Source: Flavobacteriaceae bacterium
GTDB lineage: Bacteria; Bacteroidota; Bacteroidia; Flavobacteriales; Flavobacteriaceae
DNA: 12,709 bases
Assembly (NCBI GenBank): GCA_013042255.1
Contig: JABDQK010000033.1
Location: 1 to 12,709, forward strand
Reading direction: 5' to 3'
In this document: positions 6,844-12,709 of the stretch, piece after piece
How positions within the stretch are numbered: position 1 is the first letter of the stretch
How the letters are laid out: each line of letters begins with the position of its first letter
Position numbers and translations under genes: made by a program
Notes under the pieces: generated by a model
Told to the model about the DNA's origin: nothing
Database searches by the model: none
Seen by the model: the letters and a program-made list of their open reading frames with translations, nothing else

Positions 6844-7458
6844 ATGGGACTATTTTCCAGTTTATTTGGAGGAGGTAAGAAGAAGAAAGTTTCCAAGGCA
6901 ACCGTGGAAACCAGGGGAGTTCATATGCCCGACCTCAATCTTCCCATTGATGAAAAATTTACCATCCATTTTAAAAAGAACGGGGGGAAATTCCTTTATT
7001 GCGATTCCTTTAAAGAAGTGTCTGAAGCACTCCGAAATATCGTAGAGGAAAATCAATGGAAGAACTCGCCTTTCTTTATCATGGATGAGAGATTGGAACA
7101 AAAATTTTCAAAAGAAGACATTTCTTTTACACAACAAGCTAGTAATAGCGAGATCTTTTTTACCACTTGTGAACACCTAATCGCTCAAAATGGTTCCATC
7201 CTCGTTTGTTCCAATCAATTAAAGGAAAAGAAACTCAACGAACTCCCGGAAAACGTTATTGTCTTTGCAACTACAAGTCAGCTTGTTGAAAATATCGGGG
7301 AAGGCCTTAAGGCAATCAAGAAAAAATACAAGCAGGGAATACCTGCTAACATTACCACACTCAAGCACTTTCAGGCTACAAATGAAAATGCCGATGACTT
7401 CCTGACATACGGCAGCAGTTCTAAGCACCTATACCTCTTACTACTGGAAGATTTATAG
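6844..7458 (+). CDS. LUD-domain protein (LutC/YkgG family)
   Basis: A 204-residue protein with a LUD fold. Recognisable parts are TTCEHLIAQNGSILVCSNQ (107-125), equivalent to the LutC block around its conserved Ala/Gly-Ser core, and the C-terminal strand HLYLLLLEDL. The N-terminus MGLFSSLFGGGKKKK combines a short hydrophobic face with a lysine run and could dock on the membrane (inference). LutC is known as part of the LutABC lactate-oxidation complex, but no lutA or lutB is present here. The gene stands alone between ftsH and cdsA, a placement I recall from other flavobacteria, so a lactate role should not be assumed. The cdsA start follows its stop after 1 bp, so the two are surely co-transcribed. 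Exact function unknown. Confidence 0.85.
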   Translation: MGLFSSLFGGGKKKKVSKATVETRGVHMPDLNLPIDEKFTIHFKKNGGKFLYCDSFKEVSEALRNIVEENQWKNSPFFIMDERLEQKFSKEDISFTQQASNSEIFFTTCEHLIAQNGSILVCSNQLKEKKLNELPENVIVFATTSQLVENIGEGLKAIKKKYKQGIPANITTLKHFQATNENADDFLTYGSSSKHLYLLLLEDL

Positions 7459-7459
7459 G

Positions 7460-8260
7460 ATGAGGGAACTACTAAGGCGGTTACTTACGGGAGTGGTTTA
7501 TGTGATTTTACTCCTCTCAGCCGTTTTTTTAAGTTCAGACGCCTTCGACTTCCTGTTTATGGTTTTTGGGCTTGCCTGTTTATACGAATTCAAGAAGCTT
7601 GTAAGATTAAGAGGCTACTACCTATTTGCGGCCTATCTGGGTCTGTGGTGGCTGTTTATTTATATCGTAAGGGATGCAGTTCTTATTAATATCCTAATGT
7701 TTCTTTCCATTACGGTCAACATTACAATGATCTACTTTCTGTTTACAAACAAGAAATTCTACAGGGCCTATGAAAAATTTGTCATTGGTCTCTTTTACAT
7801 CGGTGGTGGATGTATTTTCCTGACCATGATCCCCTACAAGGATGATGATTTTGCCAAGCTGTTGATCATGGGAATCTTTATCCTTATCTGGGTTAACGAC
7901 TCATTTGCCTACCTGGTAGGATCATCCATTGGAAGAACTAAATTATTCCCCTCTGTTTCCCCTAAGAAAACCGTAGAAGGAACTTTTGGGGGCTTTATTT
8001 TTACACTTATTGCTGCCTATATTCTTTCCCTTTACGAACCCATTTTAAAGTCGGCAGAGTGGATAATTCTCGCTACGGTAATTGTCATAATGGGCAGTCT
8101 GGGAGATCTGATTGAATCAAAATTAAAAAGATTGGCAGGAGTTAAAGACAGTGGTGCAATTCTCCCTGGTCACGGCGGGATGCTCGATCGTTTGGATAGT
8201 CTTATATTTGCAGCACCATTTGCATATCTTGTATTAAATATTTTTACCTATGTTTCATAG
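7460..8260 (+). CDS. cdsA: phosphatidate cytidylyltransferase (CDP-diacylglycerol synthase)
   Basis: Converts phosphatidic acid + CTP to CDP-diacylglycerol, the precursor of all phospholipids, in the cytoplasmic membrane. The protein is 266 residues and highly hydrophobic, with about seven to eight predicted membrane segments. The family signature is complete at residues 220-246: S-K-L-K-R, then K-D-S-G, then LPGHGGMLDRLD. Also seen are WVNDSFAYLVG (144-154) and SPKKTVEG (167-174), both conserved in CdsA. It starts 1 bp after the LUD stop and overlaps psd by 11 bp, so the first and last steps of phosphatidylethanolamine synthesis are translationally coupled. The middle enzyme, phosphatidylserine synthase, is not in the window. 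Confidence 0.97.
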   Translation: MRELLRRLLTGVVYVILLLSAVFLSSDAFDFLFMVFGLACLYEFKKLVRLRGYYLFAAYLGLWWLFIYIVRDAVLINILMFLSITVNITMIYFLFTNKKFYRAYEKFVIGLFYIGGGCIFLTMIPYKDDDFAKLLIMGIFILIWVNDSFAYLVGSSIGRTKLFPSVSPKKTVEGTFGGFIFTLIAAYILSLYEPILKSAEWIILATVIVIMGSLGDLIESKLKRLAGVKDSGAILPGHGGMLDRLDSLIFAAPFAYLVLNIFTYVS

Positions 8261-8915
8261 AGAGGGACGCACCATTATCCTCCTGACTTTCTTCACGGTG
8301 GCCATCATCATTCTTCTGGCGCATTTTTATATGGCTAATCCTACCTATAAACTAATCGTTCAGGGTCTGTCATTGGTGGTACTTATCCTTATTCTCCAAT
8401 TTTTCAGAAATCCAAAAAGAATATCCAATAAAAACTTTGACGAGATCCATGCACCGGTGGATGGAAAAGTTGTTGTCATTGAACGGGTAATGGAAAAGGA
8501 ATATTTTAATGAAGAAAGACTACAGATTTCAATCTTTATGTCTCCGGTAAATGTACATGTAACGAGATATCCTGCCAGTGGAGTTATTCAGTATTCAAAA
8601 TACCATCCGGGGAAATACCTGGTAGCCTGGCATCCTAAATCGAGCGAGGAAAACGAAAGGACCACCGTGGTCATACGAACGCCAAAATTCGGAGATATTC
8701 TCTATCGTCAGATCGCCGGGGCCATGGCCAGACGTATAGTGAATTACGCAGAAGTTGGTGAGAGTGCACAACAGGGCGAAGAAAGCGGTTTTATAAAATT
8801 TGGTTCAAGGGTTGACGTATTGCTCCCGGTAGACGCCCGGGTAGCCGTTAAACTCAATCAAAAGGTAAAAGGTGCCATCACCTGCCTTGCTACCACTAAA
8901 GAAGATGATGGATAA
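8250..8915 (+). CDS. psd: phosphatidylserine decarboxylase proenzyme (short form)
   Basis: Decarboxylates phosphatidylserine to phosphatidylethanolamine. The enzyme is made as a proenzyme that cleaves itself and converts a serine to a pyruvoyl group. The protein is 221 residues, matching the short Psd type without the long N-terminal region of the E. coli enzyme. Seen: two N-terminal hydrophobic segments (about 9-28 and 33-51), FFRNPKR (51-57), HAPVDGKVV (68-76), FMSPVNVHVTRYPASG (96-111), HPGKYLVAWHPKSSEENERT (119-138), IAGAMARRIV (155-164) and the processing site FIKFGSRVDV, with cleavage expected between Gly185 and Ser186. The start overlaps the end of cdsA by 11 bp, and its end overlaps the acyl-CoA-binding protein gene. 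Confidence 0.96.
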   Translation: MFHREGRTIILLTFFTVAIIILLAHFYMANPTYKLIVQGLSLVVLILILQFFRNPKRISNKNFDEIHAPVDGKVVVIERVMEKEYFNEERLQISIFMSPVNVHVTRYPASGVIQYSKYHPGKYLVAWHPKSSEENERTTVVIRTPKFGDILYRQIAGAMARRIVNYAEVGESAQQGEESGFIKFGSRVDVLLPVDARVAVKLNQKVKGAITCLATTKEDDG

Positions 8916-9177
8916 GGATAGGCTGCATACCGAATTTGAGAAAGCAGTTAATTATATCAGTAACTATACTGACCCTCTTCCCCCCGATCTGCTCTTAAAA
9001 CTATATGCCTACTACAAGATCGCCAATAAAAATTACAACAATCCCGGAAGTAAGACTCCCCTTATTAATGCCTTCAAAGCGAATGCACTCTTCCAGGCAC
9101 AGAATTTGCAGCCAGAAGAAGCTATGGAAAAATACATTGTTCTGGTTAAAAAAGAATTCGGAATAAGCTCTTTTTAA
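8905..9177 (+). CDS. acyl-CoA-binding protein
   Basis: A small cytosolic protein of the ACBP family, which binds medium- and long-chain acyl-CoA esters and buffers or delivers them to lipid enzymes. 90 residues, the usual size. Seen: the helix-2 block LPPDLLLKLYAYYKIANKNYN, the loop and helix NPGSKTPLINAFKANALF, and EEAMEKYIVLVKKEFG at the end, all in family order. The conserved Trp of the K-x-W-x-A-W block is replaced by Phe/Leu here (KANALF). Start: adjacent ATGs at 8905 and 8908 both fit; the longer frame from 8872 is rejected because MPSPALLPLKK is antisense-free psd sequence read in another frame. It overlaps psd by 11 bp, so coupling to phospholipid synthesis is plausible. It converges on the creatininase gene with a 2-bp gap. 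Confidence 0.93.
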   Translation: MMDKDRLHTEFEKAVNYISNYTDPLPPDLLLKLYAYYKIANKNYNNPGSKTPLINAFKANALFQAQNLQPEEAMEKYIVLVKKEFGISSF

Positions 9178-9179
9178 TT

Positions 9180-9947
9180 TCAGGCGTAAAGATCATCTAT
9201 ATCTGCTTTGCACAAGTCGAAGATAAATTCAGACATTTTTTGAGTTACATCTTTAAACAGACGTTCGCCTTTCTCTGCAGTGGCATTCGATGGATCCCCT
9301 ACCCCGGTGTCTTCAGATATTTCAGACCACCTTCTTTCTGCCCAGGCCCATCCTTCTGAAAAGGCTTTTATTCTGAAATTTTTCGCTTTCCCATCACCCC
9401 ATAGGTTTTTATCAAGGACCAGGTCGGGACGGAAATAAAGCATCAGACTGGTTTCCCTTTCATCGGCGTGATCCCCTTTTTCAACAATATAATCAGCATT
9501 CTCAAGGGCTTTGAACCAATTGGAGACACAGAGGAACATAGTGGGAAATTTCAGGCCTAATTCCCTTACCAGGGCTTTAAAGTTATTACCCCCGTGACTA
9601 TTGAAAAGAAGTAATTTTTGAATACCCTGCCTCTCCAGTACGGTGATGATATCCGCCAATATTGCTAGTTGTGTGCTTGGGTTTAAATTAATGTCAAGAT
9701 AGATATCAGATTGTCCCGTATTGACTCCAAATGGTATGGTCGGCAGCACTATTGGCTTAGCTCCCTTTTCCCAAGCCAGTTTTGCAGCTTCAGCAGCCAG
9801 ATGATCAGCCTCATAGATATCTGTACCATATGGGAGATGGTAATTATGTGCCTCGGTAGCTGCCCAGGGCAAAATTGCCAGTTCAAATTGAGTTTGCTTT
9901 AATGCCAGCCAGTTGGTTTCTGCAAGGATGTAAGGTCTTATTGCCAT
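9180..9947 (-). CDS. creatininase-family amidohydrolase
   Basis: Metal-dependent amidohydrolase of the creatininase fold (family includes creatininase, the FAPy deformylase ArfB and MftE). The protein is 255 residues, the typical length. Seen: LPWAATEAHNYHLPYGTD (26-43) with metal ligands Glu32, His34 and Asp43; FNSHGGNN (115-122) with His118; GDHADERETSLML (158-170) with the conserved Glu of ETS; and the C-terminal DTGVGDPSNATAEKG (213-227) common in the family. The position that is Glu in creatininase (HGE) is Gly here (HGG), as in many non-creatininase members, so true creatininase activity is unlikely. The substrate is unknown. It lies 6 bp downstream of the AGMO-like gene on the same strand and is very likely co-transcribed with it. 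Confidence 0.92.
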   Translation of the reverse strand: MAIRPYILAETNWLALKQTQFELAILPWAATEAHNYHLPYGTDIYEADHLAAEAAKLAWEKGAKPIVLPTIPFGVNTGQSDIYLDINLNPSTQLAILADIITVLERQGIQKLLLFNSHGGNNFKALVRELGLKFPTMFLCVSNWFKALENADYIVEKGDHADERETSLMLYFRPDLVLDKNLWGDGKAKNFRIKAFSEGWAWAERRWSEISEDTGVGDPSNATAEKGERLFKDVTQKMSEFIFDLCKADIDDLYA

Positions 9948-9953
9948 ATTATT

Positions 9954-11222
9954 TTATAAAGCGATTTGTTGTTCCATGCCTGCTCTTTCCACAAAGGTAA
10001 AGTAGAATCCACCCAAAATGGAAAGTACGAAATACACGGCAATTACGAGGCTACCATATTCCCAGATCGAATTTATTCCAAACCAGTCATTTGTTACCCA
10101 GATAAGGGCGATACCTGCAATGCCCCTGAAAAATTCTATATAAAATGCAAAATTCTGACGGTCCATCAGGCTGGTATACCCAAAAATTCCCAGAAAGACG
10201 TAGGCTCCACAAAGGAGTAGCCCACTAAATCCGATCTCAGTATAGTTGTAAAACATAAAGAGGATTAATACCAGGGTACAAACCATCTGAAAAATAGCAT
10301 AGCCTTTTAAGAATCCGGAGGCCAATGTTTTATATCGTTTAAAACCGTATACATCCTGAATTACCTCGGTGGGGTATTTTTCACGCACGTCTGAGGGTCG
10401 CCAACCGGTAGGCATAAACCATATCCTGAATTTGTCTTTTATACTTTTTGTCCGCCAGGCATCCAGAGATAATCTCCATAAATGCTGGAAATTGATCAAT
10501 ATGGGATTCCAGGTATGAGCCGGTTTTAAAACCCCGTATTGGGGAGGTACCTGCTCCAGTTCTTCCTGGAAAGTTCCGAACCACCGATCCCAGACACAAA
10601 GGATTTGCCCAAGATTCTTATCGATATATTCCGGGTTGATCGCATGGTGTACCCGATGCTGTGATGGTGTCACTATGATGTATTCGAGCCATCCCATTTT
10701 TCCAATATGCTGGGTATGATACCAGAACTGTGCAAACAAATGTACAGGTGCGATTATGGCGATCACCTCAGCAGGAACACCCAGAAAAGCAGCGGGAAAG
10801 AGAAAAAGTGGAAAGTAGCCCAGTAAATTTGAGATGGACTGGCGTAAGGCACAGGCCAGGTTAAATTCCTCACTGCTGTGGTGTATCACATGCTGATTCC
10901 AGAAGATATTTATATGGTGACTGAGGCGATGGTTCCAGTATCCGGCAAGATCAATGGCCAGAAAGGCAACTAACCAGACCAGCCAGGTAGCTTCAATTTC
11001 TGTTATTGCAAGGTTTTCCAGCAGGAAAGGATAACTAACCAAAATCACCCCAAGGCCCAGAGAGTCTTTAACTATATTGGTAAGTCCGGAACTAATGCTG
11101 CTTACTGTATCCAATACCTTGTGATGCTGTTTTTTAACAAAATGTCCGTACAGAATCTCTATAACCAACAAGACTATAAAAAAAGGAATAGCGTATAAGA
11201 GAGCATTTGCGTAAGTTTCCAT
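9954..11222 (-). CDS. fatty acid hydroxylase superfamily protein, AGMO/TMEM195-like
   Basis: Integral membrane di-iron oxygenase of the sterol desaturase/fatty acid hydroxylase superfamily. The protein is 422 residues with several membrane segments on each side of the catalytic region. His clusters: HRLSHH (98-103), HVIHH (111-115), His169/His172 in WYHTQH, and QHRVHH (188-193). Beyond these, HHSSEEFNLACALRQS (114-129), the IDKNLGQILCVWDRWFGTF stretch (200-218) and WFMPTGWRPSD (268-278) closely follow, from memory, the blocks of animal alkylglycerol monooxygenase (AGMO), including the extra C-terminal membrane region (about 300-410) that plain sterol desaturases lack. AGMO cleaves alkyl ether lipids using tetrahydrobiopterin; whether this protein uses ether lipids or a pterin is inference. 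It is the first gene of a unit with the creatininase-family gene. Confidence 0.9.
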   Translation of the reverse strand: METYANALLYAIPFFIVLLVIEILYGHFVKKQHHKVLDTVSSISSGLTNIVKDSLGLGVILVSYPFLLENLAITEIEATWLVWLVAFLAIDLAGYWNHRLSHHINIFWNQHVIHHSSEEFNLACALRQSISNLLGYFPLFLFPAAFLGVPAEVIAIIAPVHLFAQFWYHTQHIGKMGWLEYIIVTPSQHRVHHAINPEYIDKNLGQILCVWDRWFGTFQEELEQVPPQYGVLKPAHTWNPILINFQHLWRLSLDAWRTKSIKDKFRIWFMPTGWRPSDVREKYPTEVIQDVYGFKRYKTLASGFLKGYAIFQMVCTLVLILFMFYNYTEIGFSGLLLCGAYVFLGIFGYTSLMDRQNFAFYIEFFRGIAGIALIWVTNDWFGINSIWEYGSLVIAVYFVLSILGGFYFTFVERAGMEQQIAL

Positions 11223-11259
11223 TTAGTGGTACTGTCTGTCAGGGATAAAATAACAATTG

Positions 11260-11292
11260 CAAAGATTGAATAAAACTAATTAAAAGGCCCAA
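11260..11292 (-). promoter_or_regulatory. weak candidate promoter for the AGMO-like/creatininase unit
   Basis: On the minus strand, TTG (11292-11290) is followed after 22 bp by AATCTTTG (11267-11260). The latter matches the Bacteroidota TAnnTTTG at 7 of 8 defined or free positions (first base A, not T), with spacing within the range I recall for flavobacteria. It lies 37 bp before the start codon and partly overlaps the end of the upstream gene. The 53-bp gap holds no clear terminator, so read-through from the secreted-protein gene is also possible. Confidence 0.25.
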
Positions 11293-11866
11293 CCATAATA
11301 TGTGCCCTGTGGGTTCCCGGATCCATCAACCACGGCATTCCCGGTGCGTGTGGTTTATCTGGCAAGCCTGTTGATTCTGTTGTAGCAAAAGGAGTATAGA
11401 TCACATATCGAAACTTGCCATTAGGCAGCGCTCCGGTAGTAGCATTATAGTCTTCCTCCTTGCCAAAGAATACATAAAGCATACTGGGTTCTCTGGGCAT
11501 AGGAAGAGCACCTGATTCAATTTCCCGACCTCTGATTTCATTGCGTTCATCCTGGGATTTACCCTGAGCATTTAACTCCCTTCCCCTGGCCATAAAAGGT
11601 TCAAGTTTTACGGAGTAGCAACTGGAACTGATTCCTTTTCTATATGGATTATCCCCTATACAAACCATATTATTAGTTCCCTTTCTCAGGACTACGAATT
11701 CTCCATCAGCATTATAACCATAGACCATGGCACCCTCCTTTTGATTTTCAGGTAAGGGCAATACTGCAGTTGCAATCTGAACTTCTTTAGACAGAATTTT
11801 TACATTCTCCTCTTGTGCACCTAAAAAAAACGGTAACACAAGGAACAAGGATACAAGTGTTTTCAT
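11276..11866 (-). CDS. secreted protein of unknown function
   Basis: A 196-residue protein that I do not recognise. It begins with a clear Sec signal peptide, MKTLVSLFLVLPFFLGAQ, with cleavage expected near residues 17-18, so the mature protein is periplasmic or secreted. An upstream in-frame ATG (11899) adds 11 residues that would spoil the signal peptide start, so I prefer 11866. The mature part is soluble-looking with a short conserved-looking core: VLRKGTNNMVCIGDNP (59-74) and CYSVKLEPFMARGREL (83-98), whose Cys69 and Cys83 could form a disulfide, then a charged helix (99-117), ALPMPREPSMLYVFFG (120-135), and a C-terminus rich in Pro, Gly and His (GMPWLMDPGTHRAHIMVG). No catalytic motif is evident. 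It lies 53 bp upstream of the AGMO-like gene on the same strand; a functional link is unproven. Confidence 0.85.
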   Translation of the reverse strand: MKTLVSLFLVLPFFLGAQEENVKILSKEVQIATAVLPLPENQKEGAMVYGYNADGEFVVLRKGTNNMVCIGDNPYRKGISSSCYSVKLEPFMARGRELNAQGKSQDERNEIRGREIESGALPMPREPSMLYVFFGKEEDYNATTGALPNGKFRYVIYTPFATTESTGLPDKPHAPGMPWLMDPGTHRAHIMVGPFN

Positions 11867-11888
11867 TGGATTCGCTTTGCCTAAAGAT

Positions 11889-11917
11889 AAAAAAAACAAC
11901 CATCAATTTTGAGGTTG
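11889..11917 (-). terminator. intrinsic terminator of the LRR lipoprotein gene
   Basis: On the minus strand, CAACC (11917-11913) pairs with GGTTG (11901-11897). Inside it, TCA and TGA extend the stem around an AAAT loop with one unpaired base, and the stem is followed at once by eight T (11896-11889). It starts 25 bp after the LRR gene stop. Hairpin, position and T tract all fit a Rho-independent terminator. The only other gene nearby begins 22 bp further on, so the element separates the two minus-strand genes. Confidence 0.75.
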
Positions 11918-11942
11918 CTTATTTTTTAGGTGCAGAACGATT

Positions 11943-12605
11943 TTAATTACAATTCAAGGCGTAGTTATCGTTCGCATCCTTGGTCCATTGGGCAGGAATG
12001 TCGTTTAGAATCTCTTCATTGACCTTAATGCAGGTAAGTGGATTATTCTCAACCGCAAATGTGTTCAACTGCAAGCTATTGGGAATAGCCGACAGATCAA
12101 TTGCCCCTAAAGTATTGTCATTGATTTCAAGAAGCTGTAAGGTACTGCTGTCAGAAATGTCCAGTTGCGTAAGGTTGTTACCCGGAACGGACAACTTTTC
12201 CAGAACATCCAGATTAGATACATTGATACTTGTTAGCGCATTATTCTGAACGTAAATAAACTTCAGAAGTGTATTTCCGGAGAGATTCAGACTGCTTATC
12301 TGGTTGTCATTTACCCAAAGATTATCTAGCATAACAAAATCAGAAATGCCCTGCAGGCTGGTTATACCCTTATCGTTCATAATAAGAGAGGTAACCATTT
12401 CAGCTTCACTGGTCAGTACTGATCCGTCAACAACATCATCTATTCCCAAATCTACAAGAGCCTGTTCAAATGCCGCATCGACGATGTCTGTTCGAAGCGC
12501 GGGTGCCATCTGTTCCTGATCTGTATCTGAATTCTCGCCGTCATTTGAACATGATAGCAATGAGGCCCAAAGAATTCCCAGAAGGATAAAATTAAATTTT
12601 TGCAT
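11943..12605 (-). CDS. leucine-rich-repeat lipoprotein
   Basis: A 220-residue lipoprotein. Signal sequence MQKFNFILLGILWASLLSC ends in lipobox LLSC with lipidated Cys19. The following SNDGENSDTD is acidic, as in the surface-export signals described for Bacteroidota lipoproteins, so the protein is probably on the cell surface (inference). After a linker, residues 45-85 (AAFEQALVDLGIDD onward) form the N-terminal cap common in flavobacterial LRR proteins. About five repeats of roughly 21 residues follow (about 93-191) on the pattern LxxLxVxxNxLTxLDxSxxx. The C-terminal cap (192-219) has Cys192 and Cys219, a likely disulfide. LRR surfaces bind proteins or glycans; the ligand is unknown. It has its own terminator, so it is probably transcribed separately from the next gene. 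Confidence 0.9.
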   Translation of the reverse strand: MQKFNFILLGILWASLLSCSNDGENSDTDQEQMAPALRTDIVDAAFEQALVDLGIDDVVDGSVLTSEAEMVTSLIMNDKGITSLQGISDFVMLDNLWVNDNQISSLNLSGNTLLKFIYVQNNALTSINVSNLDVLEKLSVPGNNLTQLDISDSSTLQLLEINDNTLGAIDLSAIPNSLQLNTFAVENNPLTCIKVNEEILNDIPAQWTKDANDNYALNCN

Positions 12606-12709
12606 AGTTCCTTTTTGGATAAATATATCACAAGTAGTTGAAAACCTGCTTCTTATTAGCTTTTTATTAGGATTTCCCTACGCTCCGGAGAGGGAGGCAA
12701 GGCTTTTCT
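12606..12709. other. non-coding end segment with palindromic motif
   Basis: A 104-bp stretch upstream of the LRR lipoprotein with no ORF I can support. On the minus strand, TATATTTA (12627-12620) is a near match to TAnnTTTG, without a -33 partner, so the promoter call is weak. At 12676-12694, CCCT-ACG-CTCCGGAG-AGGG forms a palindrome (CTCCGGAG, 12683-12690) flanked by complementary CCCT/AGGG. It is more G/C-rich than its surroundings and may belong to a terminator or dispersed repeat that continues beyond the window. Confidence 0.3.

Noticed and set aside
6844..7458. Lactate utilisation protein LutC as a functional call
   Set aside because: The fold fits, but no lutA or lutB is present and the gene is embedded between ftsH and cdsA, so only the domain name is supported.
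9180..9947. True creatininase (creatinine amidohydrolase)
   Set aside because: The HGE motif Glu is replaced by Gly (HGGN) and no creatine or creatinine pathway genes are nearby; only the family is supported.

Overview
The window reads as a chromosomal segment of a marine-type Flavobacteriaceae (Bacteroidota). Four things point there. The gene order rsfS-ftsH-LUD-cdsA-psd is one I associate with this family. The secreted proteins carry signal peptides or lipoboxes typical of the phylum. Shine-Dalgarno sequences are largely absent. Two start regions carry exact matches to the Bacteroidota -7 promoter element TAnnTTTG. Coding density is very high and base composition is moderate. I see no insertion sequence, phage gene, CRISPR array, tRNA or rRNA.

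Layout. Positions 3-1923 (+) hold a two-component pair: a PAS-PAS histidine kinase, cut at its 5' end by the window edge, overlapping a single-domain response regulator. Positions 1920-2519 (-) hold a NUDIX hydrolase whose stop codon overlaps that of the regulator. Its start lies only 7 bp from the divergent pyrE (2527-3168, +), which is followed by an SRPBCC-fold protein (3173-3565, +). A HTH-less biotin-protein ligase (3584-4309, -) converges on these.

Positions 4407-9177 (+) form one tightly packed run: ribosome silencing factor rsfS, membrane protease ftsH, a LUD-domain protein, CDP-diacylglycerol synthase cdsA, phosphatidylserine decarboxylase psd and an acyl-CoA-binding protein. Spacings are mostly 1-3 bp or overlaps. 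The run joins ribosome shutdown, membrane protein quality control and phosphatidylethanolamine synthesis. Phosphatidylserine synthase, the step between cdsA and psd, is not in the window.

Positions 9180-11222 (-) hold a two-gene unit: a fatty acid hydroxylase-superfamily membrane protein that closely resembles animal alkylglycerol monooxygenase (TMEM195/AGMO), then a creatininase-family amidohydrolase. Upstream of it, on the same strand, are a secreted protein of unknown function (11276-11866) and a leucine-rich-repeat lipoprotein (11943-12605) with a good intrinsic terminator after it.

Most of the window is core genome. The points most worth a second look are the AGMO-like/creatininase operon, an Arg-to-Ile change in the biotinyl-AMP loop of the biotin ligase, a paired TGTACAA repeat in the biotin ligase upstream region, a pyrE -7 element that contains the start codon of the divergent NUDIX gene, and a hairpin centred on the overlapping stop codons at 1920-1923. 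I found no convincing wholly new multi-gene system.
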